Below, piece by piece: positions 1 through 9,580 of a stretch of DNA of 64,000 nucleotides; position 1 is the stretch's first letter; every line of letters starts with the position of its first letter. The stretch is taken from contig CANQYY010000001.1 in NCBI GenBank assembly GCA_947628225.1, forward strand, positions 248,001 to 312,000, given 5' to 3'. A program made the translations under genes and the position numbers. This stretch comes from an uncultured Lachnospiraceae bacterium. GTDB taxonomy: Bacteria > Bacillota > Clostridia > Lachnospirales > Lachnospiraceae. The notes under the pieces were generated by a model. It searched no databases, was not told where the DNA came from, and worked only from the letters and a program-made list of their open reading frames with translations.

Positions 1-661
1 CATCCACAAGGGCAATATTTAAAAGGCGGAATTTTTCCGGAATCGCTACGTTGATGGCGGCAATCGGCTCCAACGTCAGTCCTGCCACATGAAGCCCCGC
101 CTCCTCTACGGCAGAATACAGCCCGTCGACTACCTCCTCCGGCAGAAAAGTGGCAATCAGCTCTACTTCAATGGCATTCGCCGTATGCATTTTTATCATT
201 TCCATCGGATACCCGTTCAAAAAGTACTTAACAATAGAATAGCCGACACAAAAAAAGTGTTTCTCCTTATCTTCCGCTTCCTTTCGGATTTCCTCATAGG
301 CCTTTTCAATCCCCATCATATCCAGCGAACGGATATGTTCCTCCGTCACCTTCGTTTCGGCAGCAAATTCATGTACGGCATGTACCTGCTTTGTTTTCAA
401 AACCCGTCCCGCCGCTGCAATATTTACATCATAAAGGGATTGATGGATCCGGTTTTCCAAACGGCTCTTGATTTCCGAAATGGTCTTTGCCACCGTGGAA
501 ATATCGTGAATCTGACCGTCGATGACCGCTCTGGTCGTATGCTCGATGGATTCCTGCGCCACCACAACAAAACGTTCCGTACCAACCCGGTATCCAACGG
601 TTCCCACAATACTTCTTGTGCCAATATCCAGTCCAAATACATATCCTTCGTTCTTATTCAT
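1..661 (-). CDS. FtsA/PilM-like actin-fold ATPase (3' end outside window)
   Basis: The first 220 codons are present and the gene runs off the left edge. The ATG is at 659-661 with a GAGGCGG site upstream. The N-terminus reads GLDIGTRSIVG, the phosphate-1 loop of the actin/Hsp70/FtsA superfamily. It is followed by text typical of the FtsA 1C subdomain (an AAGRVL-like segment and EFAAETKVTEEHI). FtsA tethers FtsZ to the membrane; PilM-type relatives act in pilus or rod complexes. It is the third gene after polA and coaE, transcribed the same way. The missing C-terminus, which would carry the membrane-targeting helix in a true FtsA, prevents a firm choice between division FtsA and an FtsA-like paralogue. 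Confidence 0.8.
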   Translation of the reverse strand, partial: MNKNEGYVFGLDIGTRSIVGTVGYRVGTERFVVVAQESIEHTTRAVIDGQIHDISTVAKTISEIKSRLENRIHQSLYDVNIAAAGRVLKTKQVHAVHEFAAETKVTEEHIRSLDMMGIEKAYEEIRKEAEDKEKHFFCVGYSIVKYFLNGYPMEMIKMHTANAIEVELIATFLPEEVVDGLYSAVEEAGLHVAGLTLEPIAAINVAIPEKFRLLNIALVD

Positions 662-712
662 AAATCCGCCTCATTTTTCTTCCGGTACTCTATTCCTATC
701 ATACCATAAATT

Positions 713-1294
713 TTATTGTATGCCTAGTAATTCTTGTAATTGCTTTTCCAAATTTTGAAAATCCCCGTCGTTGTTAATCACGGCGTCGCAGCGTCGGCGC
801 ATCTGCTCCTCCTTCATCTGCTTTTCCATGATCGCCCCGGTTTTCTCTTTCGTATAACCGCGGCTTTTGTATAATCGTTTCATCCGGATTTCCCGTCCCG
901 CGGTAACCCCCCATATTTGCTGGCAAAGCCGGTCGCATCCGGTTTCAAACAGGATAGCCGTTTCGATTACGATAAGCGGCTCCTCTTTCCACAGCTCCAG
1001 CCGTTCCTTTATTCTTTCCAGAACAAAGGGGTGGATTATGTCATTTAAGCCTTTCCGTTTTTCATCATCTGCATAAATAATATCTGCCAGCCGTTTTCTG
1101 TCTATTGTTTTATCCTGCTGTAATACGGCGGGACCAAAAGCGGCGCAGATTTTTTCATAACAGCCGCTTCCCGGCAGCATGGCCTCGTGTCCGATGTCGT
1201 CGGCAATTAACACCTTTGCCCCAAACTTTTGCTGCAAAATACCAACAACCGTAGATTTTCCGCACCCCACTCCGCCTGTGATCCCGATAATCAT
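713..1294 (-). CDS. coaE: Dephospho-CoA kinase
   Basis: This 193-residue protein phosphorylates the 3'-OH of dephospho-CoA with ATP, the last step of coenzyme A synthesis. The N-terminal P-loop is GITGGVGCGKS, followed by DDIGHEAM (substrate lid region) and the HPFVLERI segment typical of the family. The length is normal. The GGGAGG binding site lies just after the polA stop codon, with a 12-nt gap between the genes, so it is probably translated from the polA transcript. Confidence 0.95.
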   Translation of the reverse strand: MIIGITGGVGCGKSTVVGILQQKFGAKVLIADDIGHEAMLPGSGCYEKICAAFGPAVLQQDKTIDRKRLADIIYADDEKRKGLNDIIHPFVLERIKERLELWKEEPLIVIETAILFETGCDRLCQQIWGVTAGREIRMKRLYKSRGYTKEKTGAIMEKQMKEEQMRRRCDAVINNDGDFQNLEKQLQELLGIQ

Positions 1295-1306
1295 AAATGC
1301 CTCCCG

Positions 1307-4006
1307 CTACTTTGCTTCATACCAGTTCTCTCCCTGCTTCACCTCGGCAATCAGAGGCACTAAAAGGTCGCAGGCATGTATCATTTCTTCCTCCAGTATA
1401 CGGGTTACCGCAGCAATTTCTTCCTGATGCGTTTCAATTAACAGCTCGTCATGGATCTGTAAAATCAGGCGGGACTTAAAATGTCCCTCCTTCAGCCGGT
1501 TATTGACACGAATCATGGCGATTTTAATAATATCCGCCGCCGTTCCCTGTATTGGCGAGTTCATGGCAATCCTCTCGCCAAACTGACGCTGCATAAAATT
1601 TTTAGCCTGCATTTCCGGTATCGGGCGTCTTCTGCCGAAAAGGGAGGTGACATAGCCTTTTTTCTTGCCCTCCTCCACCAGCTTATCCATAAATTCTTTT
1701 ACGCCGGGATAGGTGTTAAAATAATCCTCAATATATCGTTCCGCTTCCTTTTTCGTTATATTTAAATCCCGGGATAAACCAAACCCGCTGATCCCGTAAA
1801 CAATACCGAAGTTCACCGCCTTGGCATTTCTTCTCTGGCTGTCTGTGACTTCCCCGTAGGGAGTGTGGAATACAAGAGATGCCGTGGTGCGATGAATATC
1901 CGCATTTTCCTTATAAGCCTCGATCAGCCTTTCATCCCCGGACATATGAGCCAGTACTCTCAGTTCAATCTGGGAATAGTCGGCATCCAGAAAAACATAC
2001 CCCTCTGCCGGCACAAACACCTTTCGTATCTGTCTGCCTAATTCCATGCGGATAGGAATATTTTGCAGATTCGGCTCCGTACTGCTGAGCCTTCCGGTTG
2101 CTGTGATCGTCTGATTGAACGTAGTATGAATGCGCCCGTCGTCCCGGATAAAAGCCTCCAGACCGTCGGCATAAGTAGATTTTAATTTTGTCATTTGACG
2201 ATACTCCAGAATCATCTCGATAATGGGATCCTCAAAGCGAAGCTTTTCCAATACCTCTGCCGAGGTGGAATATCCTGTTTTTGTTTTTTTGCCATAAGGC
2301 ATCCGCAGCTTTTCAAAAAGAATGACCCCTAACTGCTTCGGAGAATTGATATTAAATTTTTCTCCGGCACGCTCATGGATTTCTTTCTCCAACTGTTCAA
2401 TGCGCTCTCCTAATTTTGCCCCATATTCTTTTAAAGACTGGCGTTTTACTAAAATCCCCCATTTTTCCATGTCATACAGAGTAAACACAAGAGGCATCTC
2501 GATTTCTTCAAACAGGGAAAGCGCCTTTATTTTCTTTAATTCCCTTTTTAAAGGAGCGTAGCTCAATGCATTTACCAAAGCGCAATAACAGGAGTAGCGG
2601 ATCATTTCTTCCTGTTTCTCGGTATAAGCCGCCTCCGGAAGCAGCTTGCCAAATGCCTGATGATAGCAGAACATGGAAATTCCGGCATAGCTATCGGCAA
2701 TATCTTCTTCCGCAAAACTTTTTTGTATCGGGCAGATCAAATATGCCGCCACATTAGTATCAAAGGAGTTTTCCGGCGTGGCGCCGGGGAAAAAGCCTAA
2801 CTGCCTCTTCAGGTCATTTGCCACCAGACAATGGGACTTTCCTGCTTTTTCTCTCAGTTTTTCCAACACAATATTCTCCGGCAGATCCGGACCGATTTTG
2901 CAAAAGCAGCCCTTATCCTTTCCTGCGGCAACAGCAAGTCCCAGCAGTCTTCCTTCTGTTTCCGACAGAAACAGGGTCATCTGTCCGGCTCCGTCCACCG
3001 CCATATCTTTGTTTCTTCGAGATACCGTGTATACACCCAGAGGTTCCCCCTCCGATAACTGTGCTAAAAAATTTTCCAACTGGGGAAGAGAAGTAATGGT
3101 TTCAAAATTTTGCAACAGGCTCTTGTCCGCTCCTGCGTCTTTATCAAACCGGCTTAAAACAGACTTAATATCCAATGCCTGAATCCGGTGATAGGCTTTT
3201 TCATTATAAAGATCCCCCACCCGGCACTCTTCAATGGAAACACCGATCCGGCAGTCCGTTTTTATTGTTGCCAGAGTCTTGCTGAGTTTTGCCAGGGAGG
3301 CATTCTTTTTTACGGCTTCTCTTGCCCGGTTCGGTGTGATTTCCTCTACATGGGCAAGGGCGTTCTCCACCGTTCCGAATGCCGTTAATATCTTTACCGC
3401 TGTTTTCTCTCCCACTCCCGGCACTCCGGGGATATTGTCGGAGGAATCCCCCATCAGCCCCTTTAAATCAATAATCTGCAGCGGAGTAACGCCATATTTC
3501 TCAATTACCTGCGCCGTATGATAATCCTCTACTACGGTTTTGCCTCCCATGGTTTTGGGGATGCGGATTTTGATGCCGTCGGTCGCCAGCTGTAATAAAT
3601 CCCGGTCGCCGGAAACAACCGATACCAAAAAGCCTTCTGCTTCGCCCTTCTTCGCCATAGTCCCTAAGATGTCGTCCGCCTCAATTCCCTCCTCGGAATA
3701 AATCCTGATATCCATCGCCTGCAGGATTTCCTTTAAGAGAGGTACCTGCTCCCGAAGTTCCCGGGGCATGGGTTTTCTCGTTCCCTTATAGGCATCATAC
3801 ATCGCATGGCGGAATGTCGGCGCCTTTTCATCAAAAGCCACCAGCAGATGGCTGGGCGTTTCCTCATCCATGACCTTAAACATAATATTCAAAAAGCCAT
3901 AGACGGCATTGGTATGCACGCCGTCACGGTTCGTCAAATCCGGCACACCGTAAAAGGCGCGGTTAATTATGCTATTGCCATCAATTAAAACCAGTTTCTT
4001 TTCCAA
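1307..4006 (-). CDS. polA: DNA polymerase I
   Basis: An 899-residue protein. The TTG start at 4004-4006 is preferred because it follows AGAAAGGA and gives the family N-terminus EKKLVLIDGNS. An ATG at 4039 has no binding site. The N-terminal 5'-nuclease (about 1-290) shows DGNSIINRAF, EADDILGT and GLMGDSSDNIPG. The C-terminal polymerase (about 490-899) shows motif A DADYSQIELRVLA, motif B RRNAKAVNFGIVYG and motif C QIHDELLIE. The middle domain lacks the DxE metal motif of the proofreading exonuclease (LGVYTVSRR where DTE is expected), so 3'-5' exonuclease activity is probably absent, as in Bacillus Pol I. It fills gaps in repair and removes Okazaki primers. First gene of a polA-coaE-FtsA-like run. 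Confidence 0.96.
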   Translation of the reverse strand: MEKKLVLIDGNSIINRAFYGVPDLTNRDGVHTNAVYGFLNIMFKVMDEETPSHLLVAFDEKAPTFRHAMYDAYKGTRKPMPRELREQVPLLKEILQAMDIRIYSEEGIEADDILGTMAKKGEAEGFLVSVVSGDRDLLQLATDGIKIRIPKTMGGKTVVEDYHTAQVIEKYGVTPLQIIDLKGLMGDSSDNIPGVPGVGEKTAVKILTAFGTVENALAHVEEITPNRAREAVKKNASLAKLSKTLATIKTDCRIGVSIEECRVGDLYNEKAYHRIQALDIKSVLSRFDKDAGADKSLLQNFETITSLPQLENFLAQLSEGEPLGVYTVSRRNKDMAVDGAGQMTLFLSETEGRLLGLAVAAGKDKGCFCKIGPDLPENIVLEKLREKAGKSHCLVANDLKRQLGFFPGATPENSFDTNVAAYLICPIQKSFAEEDIADSYAGISMFCYHQAFGKLLPEAAYTEKQEEMIRYSCYCALVNALSYAPLKRELKKIKALSLFEEIEMPLVFTLYDMEKWGILVKRQSLKEYGAKLGERIEQLEKEIHERAGEKFNINSPKQLGVILFEKLRMPYGKKTKTGYSTSAEVLEKLRFEDPIIEMILEYRQMTKLKSTYADGLEAFIRDDGRIHTTFNQTITATGRLSSTEPNLQNIPIRMELGRQIRKVFVPAEGYVFLDADYSQIELRVLAHMSGDERLIEAYKENADIHRTTASLVFHTPYGEVTDSQRRNAKAVNFGIVYGISGFGLSRDLNITKKEAERYIEDYFNTYPGVKEFMDKLVEEGKKKGYVTSLFGRRRPIPEMQAKNFMQRQFGERIAMNSPIQGTAADIIKIAMIRVNNRLKEGHFKSRLILQIHDELLIETHQEEIAAVTRILEEEMIHACDLLVPLIAEVKQGENWYEAK

Positions 4007-4067
4007 GTTCCCTGTGTCCTTTCTTCTTTCCCCATGCATTATACGCCCGGATACCCGGTCAATATTT

Positions 4068-6407
4068 TTATTTTGTTTTTATTTTTTTAATCTTACTATA
4101 AGCGCTGCTGTAGGTCTTTCCCTTTTTCACTACATACGAACGGACGCGGACGTACCATGTGCTTCCCTTTTGCAGGCCCCGGATGCCAAAATGGTCGTCT
4201 GGCGTAACATACGCCTGAGTTTGGCCGCCCTTAAAAGAACGGGTTGAGGATACCTGAATATAATATCCTCGGCTTTCCTTTTTGGAGGACAGGGTCAGCT
4301 GGAATCCCTTCTTTTTTCTTACCGTCTTACGAATGGACGCCTTTCTCGGCACAATGGAAAAGTGAAGGGTTCGTTTGCCCCGGTAATTTCCCTTGCCGCG
4401 GACAATAAGGGAAGCCCTGCCAATCTCTTTGTTTTTCTTATATTCTACCGTATAATCCCGATTCTTTTTCAGCTTTACTGAGCCATTTTTCAATGACAGC
4501 CCCGGCTTCCGCTTTTTGCCGGTATAATATTTTGCCTTTTTGTACCGGCAGGTAACGCTTTTCAGTGACCGTTTTACAATCTTATAAGTAGCTTTTACCG
4601 ATCCCGCATAGTTTCCCATACCGGTAAAGGTAATCTTTGCCGTTCCGGGGTTCTTATTGTTCTTATAGGAAACCCGGAAATCCTTGCCTGACTGTAATTT
4701 TTTACTCTGATCCTTTACGGTAAAGTTATTTTTTATGCTGGCACCGGTATACGCTCTTTTCTTTGATACCGTTACCATGCCTTTTGTAATATTTTTTCTG
4801 TTTACCGGAACCGGCACCCGGACAATGACCGTCTTATAAACTGCGCTTTCCACCGGTATATATTTGGCGCGGTAACCGGAATTACCGTGTACCGGAACAA
4901 TACTGGCATCCACCCAGGACCACCGCTGTGGCAGCCTGATAGAGGAAAGCCTTCTTGTCGGCGAATAGGTGGCGGCGCCAAGAACCGGCAGCGTCAGCTT
5001 CGGCATGAGCTTTGGTACAAAGGATGCCGTGGAACCTGCAATATAACCGGAATAATTTGCCGCCCTCACACTGACGATCAAATGATAGCCGATATCTTTT
5101 TTTGTAACCTTATAGGTTGCCGAGGTAGCGCCCTCAATCTGCTGGGCGCCGTCTACGGTTGTAATTTCCTCCTCGTCCTCTTCCAGTTTTTTTGTCTGGG
5201 AAAGCGTCACAAGGTCATCCTCGTCCTCATCTTCTTCGTCTTCGTCTTCCGAGTCCTCATCTTCCTCGTCCTCCCCGTCGTCCTCGGCTTCCAGATCATC
5301 TTCTGCCGCGCCGCCGGTTTCATCTACGATTTCATCCCGCTCTTTTTCATCTCCGGCAACCTGGATCCGATACCACTGATAGGTAAGGTCGCCCGGATAC
5401 ACGGAATCAATCTGCGGAGTCGCCGTCAGCGTACTGTCTACCGCCGCTGTTCCTGAAATTTCCACTTCTCCGGATAATGACATCTTATCCGTAACAAATT
5501 CATCACTAATTACTAATTCAGATTCCAGTCCGGCTTCATCCACCATATAAGCATAGATCCTATAAGTGGAATCTGCCATTAACCCCTTTATATTCAGGGG
5601 GGTAGAATTGACGCCATCCACCTGTCCATAACCGACAATGCCATAGTTATACTTCACATATTTTTTCACATCTTCGATCGTTATATCTTCCGCATAATCA
5701 GCGGGCGCTGCCAGATAATAAAACTTACCGGGCTCGCTGCCGGCAATGCTTCCCTCTGCGGTAACATCCGTACAGTTATCCCCGCCATGTATTTCCGTGA
5801 TTGACGGCGCCGTAGTATCCACTTCGATCGTAACGGTCTTCGGCGTCTGGTCAATTGCCTTTCTCGTCGAATTGTTCTGATTCGAGCGCAGATAATAGGT
5901 AATGACATTCGTTCCCTCTTCTAACGTACTGATCTCCAGCCCCTCGGCCCATGTGTCGTCCGCCGTCTTGCCAGCGCTGATCAGATACCCTTCCGGAGCC
6001 TCCAGGGTGATGGGATCCTTGCTCGTGCGGATCTCCGGATCCACTTCTGCCTCTGCCGTGGTAGTATAGGCTTTTACCTCAAAGGCAGGCGCCTTCGGAT
6101 CCAGCTCCATTTTCTTCTCCTCATCTTCTACGGTACCTTTAAGCACAAAAGGCTGTTGCCCTACTTCTTCGCTTTCGATGCCAAGTTCCCAGGCAGGCAG
6201 CTCTTCTTCCTCAGAGGACAGGGAATAATTTTCCTCCGCTCTGAATGTCTTTGTCTGGCCATAATATTTCCACTGCCCCTCAAAAGGCGTAACAACAATA
6301 ACTTCTTTTTCTGCCTCTCCGGATGCGAAAACCGTATCTCCTCCAAAAAAAGCGATTGTAATTGCTAAAAAAACAGCGATTACTTGTTTTATTTTTCTTT
6401 TTCCCAC
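4068..6407 (-). CDS. Large secreted Ig-like repeat protein with acidic tract
   Basis: A 779-residue predicted surface protein. The GTG start at 6405-6407 follows AAGGAGAGG and begins a signal peptide (GKRKIKQ then a hydrophobic run ending DTVFASG). Longer readings would run into the tRNA promoter. In order: Ig/Fn3-like segments (about 30-350), a strongly acidic Asp/Glu tract (about 360-400), an Ig-like stretch, two related repeats around residues 550-685 with GxGNYxG signatures (GMGNYAGS, GKGNYRGK) preceded by GKDFRVSY or NRDYTVEY, and a C-terminal Fn3-like domain. There is no LPXTG motif or S-layer homology. No enzymatic domain is recognised. Adhesion or cell-wall association is an inference. 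Confidence 0.75.
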   Translation of the reverse strand: MGKRKIKQVIAVFLAITIAFFGGDTVFASGEAEKEVIVVTPFEGQWKYYGQTKTFRAEENYSLSSEEEELPAWELGIESEEVGQQPFVLKGTVEDEEKKMELDPKAPAFEVKAYTTTAEAEVDPEIRTSKDPITLEAPEGYLISAGKTADDTWAEGLEISTLEEGTNVITYYLRSNQNNSTRKAIDQTPKTVTIEVDTTAPSITEIHGGDNCTDVTAEGSIAGSEPGKFYYLAAPADYAEDITIEDVKKYVKYNYGIVGYGQVDGVNSTPLNIKGLMADSTYRIYAYMVDEAGLESELVISDEFVTDKMSLSGEVEISGTAAVDSTLTATPQIDSVYPGDLTYQWYRIQVAGDEKERDEIVDETGGAAEDDLEAEDDGEDEEDEDSEDEDEEDEDEDDLVTLSQTKKLEEDEEEITTVDGAQQIEGATSATYKVTKKDIGYHLIVSVRAANYSGYIAGSTASFVPKLMPKLTLPVLGAATYSPTRRLSSIRLPQRWSWVDASIVPVHGNSGYRAKYIPVESAVYKTVIVRVPVPVNRKNITKGMVTVSKKRAYTGASIKNNFTVKDQSKKLQSGKDFRVSYKNNKNPGTAKITFTGMGNYAGSVKATYKIVKRSLKSVTCRYKKAKYYTGKKRKPGLSLKNGSVKLKKNRDYTVEYKKNKEIGRASLIVRGKGNYRGKRTLHFSIVPRKASIRKTVRKKKGFQLTLSSKKESRGYYIQVSSTRSFKGGQTQAYVTPDDHFGIRGLQKGSTWYVRVRSYVVKKGKTYSSAYSKIKKIKTK

Positions 6408-6486
6408 GTATCTGCCTCTCCTTTTTCTTTTAAATTTATTCCTCTTTATAGCATACCTTGTTTGCCCGATTTTTTCAAGAAAATTG

Positions 6487-6515
6487 TTGACACTCATAAA
6501 AAAAAATGATATGAT
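6487..6515 (+). promoter_or_regulatory. Sigma-A promoter of tRNA-Leu
   Basis: A consensus -35 TTGACA (6487-6492) and -10 TATGAT (6510-6515) are separated by 17 bp. They lie 15 bp before the mature tRNA 5' end and point towards it. Confidence 0.9.
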
Positions 6516-6530
6516 AACCTCTGTTGTAAA

Positions 6531-6614
6531 GCGGATGTGGCGGAATTGGCAGACGCACAAGACTCAAAATCTTGCGGTGGCAGCATCGTGCGGGTTCAAG
6601 TCCCGCCATCCGCA
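6531..6614 (+). tRNA. tRNA-Leu (anticodon CAA)
   Basis: The acceptor arm GCGGATG pairs with CATCCGC. The anticodon stem CAAGA/TCTTG encloses the loop CTCAAAA, giving anticodon CAA, which reads UUG. A long variable arm marks it as class II, and the T arm is CGGGTTCAAGTCCCG. CCA is not encoded. It is the only plus-strand gene in the first 18 kb. Confidence 0.96.
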
Positions 6615-6618
6615 TTGA

Positions 6619-6680
6619 AAAACAGGGAAAATCCGGAACCGTTATAAACATACGGGGTTACGGATTTCCCTGTTTTTTTA
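6619..6680 (+). terminator. Terminator after tRNA-Leu
   Basis: ACAGGGAAAATCCG and CGGATTTCCCTGT form a long stem with extra pairs inside, followed on the plus strand by a run of T. The A run before the stem means it could also act on the minus strand. Confidence 0.88.
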
Positions 6681-6702
6681 GCGCTGAAAACGAAACCCCC
6701 GG

Positions 6703-8073
6703 TTAGTCATATTTCTTGCTGGTACATTTCGGATAACGGCTCTTTTTCCAGCTATGGCTCTTTTTCATCACGGAGGAGGACTTTAAAAAGTAAGTATAGT
6801 ACGGTTTCGTATTTTTGTTACTGTTGTTAACAACCGGGTCGTCAAAGGTAGTATCCACATGATACCATTTTCCTCCCAATTTTACCATATTCCAGGCATG
6901 GCCGCCGCCACCGGCTCTGCCTGCCACAAATTTACTTTTGATTTTCAGCTTTTTCATAATCATATCGAAGGCATGGGCATAACCGTCGCAGACCGCCGTT
7001 TTTTTTAACAGGGCCCCCTTTGCCGTATGGGATACGGACGGCACCCTCCCTTCCAGATACCGGTAATAGTCATACTTTACATTTTTGATGAGCCAGTTAT
7101 GGACGGCTTTTACTTTCTGGTATTTTGACATATCCTTTTGAATAACGGATTTTATGACCTGATTTACTCTCTGGTTTATTGTCTTTTTCATAACCGTCAC
7201 TTTACAGGAGATTTTCTTCCCGTTTACCGTGGCGGTAATTGTCGCCTTTCCCGCCTTTTTTGCCTTTATTTTCCCGGAGGAGGAAACCGACGCTATTTTC
7301 TTTTTGCTGCTTTTCCACTTTGCCGCATATACCGTATTCAAAACAGTATTCTTCTCGGAATCGCCCTGCAGAAGATACACCCGGCTCTTTGCAAACTGCG
7401 TTTTTTGTCCGGTTGTTACCGGGATATCCTTTTTCTGCGCATAGGAATAGGCTTTTGAGCCCTTCGGCGCCACAAAATTTGTGAGCTTGTCACAGCCGTA
7501 CAGTATCGTATCGCCTAACGAGCCCGTACCGGCAGAAAATACAATATATTTTAAGGCAGCGCAATTATAAAAGGCATAGTTTTCAACCCGTTTTACCGTT
7601 TTAGGTAAAATAACCGCCTTTACAGAAGAATTTCCATAAAATGCTCCGGCGCGGACAGCAGTCACATTGGACGGGAGTGTTACGATCTTATCTTTTCCCA
7701 GATACCGTACCAGTTCTCCTGACTGTATGATAAAATCATTGGATAAAGCAGTCTGGTCGTCCGGTTTCGGAGTAATATCGCCTGTAACAATGCGGCCGGA
7801 GATTTCCCGGAAACTTTCCGGCATCCGGTTTCCCAGAATACTTCTTAAATATTCAAGCAAAGCAATCGGGTCGCCCTGCCGCTCATACAGATCATTATAT
7901 TGTTCTCTGGTAACCTCAAATCCCCTGTCGTCCAGATAAATATAGTATTTCGTCACGGTTGCCGCCTCTGCCGGGACCGATATGCCCTTTGTCGGATAAC
8001 CGGTTAATACGCTGCTAAGGGACAGCATGACGAGAAGAACGCAGGCGAGTATCGGATGCCGTTTCTGTTCCAT
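6703..8073 (-). CDS. Secreted transglutaminase-like protein with BspA-type leucine-rich repeats
   Basis: 456 residues, ATG after AAGGAGG. A signal peptide (about 1-38, ending PAEAA) is followed by BspA-like leucine-rich repeats (about 120-200: VRAGAFYGNSSVKAV, VENYAFYNCAALKYI), a Big2-like Ig domain (about 235-295, KKIASVSSSGKIKAKKAGKA) and a transglutaminase-like domain. The complete triad is visible: Cys in KTAVCDGYAHAF, His in GGGHAWNMV and Asp in WYHVDTTFDDP. Such proteins are exported thiol enzymes, probably acting on cell-surface or peptidoglycan-linked peptides; the substrate is unknown. It lies 35 bp after the PPK2 gene. Compare the degenerate paralogues at 29-34 kb. Confidence 0.85.
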   Translation of the reverse strand: MEQKRHPILACVLLVMLSLSSVLTGYPTKGISVPAEAATVTKYYIYLDDRGFEVTREQYNDLYERQGDPIALLEYLRSILGNRMPESFREISGRIVTGDITPKPDDQTALSNDFIIQSGELVRYLGKDKIVTLPSNVTAVRAGAFYGNSSVKAVILPKTVKRVENYAFYNCAALKYIVFSAGTGSLGDTILYGCDKLTNFVAPKGSKAYSYAQKKDIPVTTGQKTQFAKSRVYLLQGDSEKNTVLNTVYAAKWKSSKKKIASVSSSGKIKAKKAGKATITATVNGKKISCKVTVMKKTINQRVNQVIKSVIQKDMSKYQKVKAVHNWLIKNVKYDYYRYLEGRVPSVSHTAKGALLKKTAVCDGYAHAFDMIMKKLKIKSKFVAGRAGGGGHAWNMVKLGGKWYHVDTTFDDPVVNNSNKNTKPYYTYFLKSSSVMKKSHSWKKSRYPKCTSKKYD

Positions 8074-8108
8074 AATAAGGTGCCTCCTTTTTCTAAGGCA
8101 AAGGAAAA

Positions 8109-9557
8109 CTATTTTAGTACCCTCTCCAATGCCTCCACAACAATTTCCAGAATTTTAATTCTGGCATACAATTTTGAATTTGCTTCAATGATAAACCACG
8201 GAGCTTCTTTTGTAGATGTCCGGATGACCATTTCGTCCACGGCTTTTTCATACGCTTCCCACTTCTCCCGGTTCCGCCAGTCTTCCCCGGTTATCTTCCA
8301 CTGCTTTTCCGGTATTTCCTGCCTCTGACGGAAACGTCTTTCCTGCTCATCCTTATCGATATGCAGCCAGAATTTCAATACGATGGTCCCGGATTTTACC
8401 AGATGGGCTTCCATATTATTAATCTCACTGTAGGCGCGCTTCCATTCTTCCTCCGCAGCAAAACCTTCCACCCGCTCCACAAGCACTCTGCCATACCAGG
8501 TGCGGTCAAATATTGTCAAATGTCCGTCCTTCGGGAATTTTTCCCAGAACCGCCATAGATAATGGTGCGCCTTTTCAATATCATTCGGAGCGGAAACAGG
8601 CACTACCTCATATCCCCGCGGATCAATGCACTGGGTAATTCTCTTAATGGCGCCTCCTTTTCCTCCGGCGTCCCATCCTTCAAAGGCGAGCACCACCGGC
8701 ACACGCTGTAAATACATTTTATTATGCAAAATTTTCAGACGCTTCTGCAAATTCTTTTTTTTCTTTTTATATGTTTCCGGCTCCAGAGAACGGGATAAAT
8801 CAATCCTCTGTAAAACCCCGTTCTGCAAATCATCCGAACATTCCGCTTCCAGAGGAGGCTTTTCTGTTTTCTCCGTCTTTGCTTCCAGCACGGCGGCCTC
8901 CAGACGGTTTACTGCCGTAGTCATTATCTTGCAGATGGCGTACTTTTTCTCCATTGCCTCCACTACCGTCCACGGGGCGTTTGAGGTATCGGTCTGTATC
9001 AGCATAGCATCATATTTTTCCAAATATTTGTCATATTCCTTATTTTTCTGCCAATCTTCTTTTCGGACGCGCCATCTGGTGGCAGAATCCCCCTCCAGCG
9101 CCTCTAATCTCTTTTTCTGTTCTTTTTTGGTGATTGCAAGGAAAAATTTTATGACCACCATTCCATCATCCGTAAACTGCCGCTCAAACTGACGCACATC
9201 CTCCGGCGTCACGGTTCCCTTTTCCAGTCCCTGATACCAGCTCCGGTCAAAAATATGGATGCGCCCCTTTGCCGGTGATTTAATGCTGTACCGCCAGAAA
9301 TAGGGATGCATTTTATCCTCCTGCGTTTCCTTTTCCATGGTATAGACCCGGAATCCTCTGGGGTCCAGGGGCTGAATCATTTTATTAATCATGGTGCCTT
9401 TCCCGGACGCCTCAAAGCCCTCAAAGATAATCATAATGGGAATCCCAAGCTCCCTGCATTTCCGCTGGAGTTCTCCCAGTCGAATCTCAAGGTGTGCCAT
9501 CCTCTCATTATAATCCGCAGGATTCACTTCCTTTTCCATGTCTATTTTATCCAGCAT
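8109..9557 (-). CDS. Polyphosphate kinase 2 family, tandem-domain (polyphosphate:AMP phosphotransferase type)
   Basis: 482 residues. The ATG at 9555-9557 is chosen because GAAGGGAGGG precedes it at good spacing. There are two PPK2 domains (about 25-225 and 255-475), each with a Walker A (GFEASGKGT; GWDAGGKGG) and a FDR lid motif (IFDRSWYQ; IFDRTWYGRVLVERV). Two fused domains are the hallmark of class II PPK2 enzymes, which make ADP from AMP and polyphosphate. The second domain has the canonical GGKG P-loop and VERVEGF. The first is more divergent, as expected for the regulatory half. It is co-directional with the upstream Nudix gene, 23 bp apart. Confidence 0.92.
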   Translation of the reverse strand: MLDKIDMEKEVNPADYNERMAHLEIRLGELQRKCRELGIPIMIIFEGFEASGKGTMINKMIQPLDPRGFRVYTMEKETQEDKMHPYFWRYSIKSPAKGRIHIFDRSWYQGLEKGTVTPEDVRQFERQFTDDGMVVIKFFLAITKKEQKKRLEALEGDSATRWRVRKEDWQKNKEYDKYLEKYDAMLIQTDTSNAPWTVVEAMEKKYAICKIMTTAVNRLEAAVLEAKTEKTEKPPLEAECSDDLQNGVLQRIDLSRSLEPETYKKKKKNLQKRLKILHNKMYLQRVPVVLAFEGWDAGGKGGAIKRITQCIDPRGYEVVPVSAPNDIEKAHHYLWRFWEKFPKDGHLTIFDRTWYGRVLVERVEGFAAEEEWKRAYSEINNMEAHLVKSGTIVLKFWLHIDKDEQERRFRQRQEIPEKQWKITGEDWRNREKWEAYEKAVDEMVIRTSTKEAPWFIIEANSKLYARIKILEIVVEALERVLK

Positions 9558-9580
9558 AAAAAACCCTCCCTTCTGCATTA

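Noticed and set aside
89..709. Plus-strand 206-codon frame at the left edge
   Set aside because: The minus strand here encodes a clear FtsA-like ATPase with a good start; the plus frame is its shadow.
4887..5456. Plus-strand 189-codon frame
   Set aside because: Antisense to the acidic and Ig-like part of the surface protein; low-complexity shadow without a ribosome site.
6408..6560. Longer N-terminus of the surface protein
   Set aside because: It would start inside tRNA-Leu and cross its promoter; a GTG with AAGGAGAGG and a signal peptide is at 6407.
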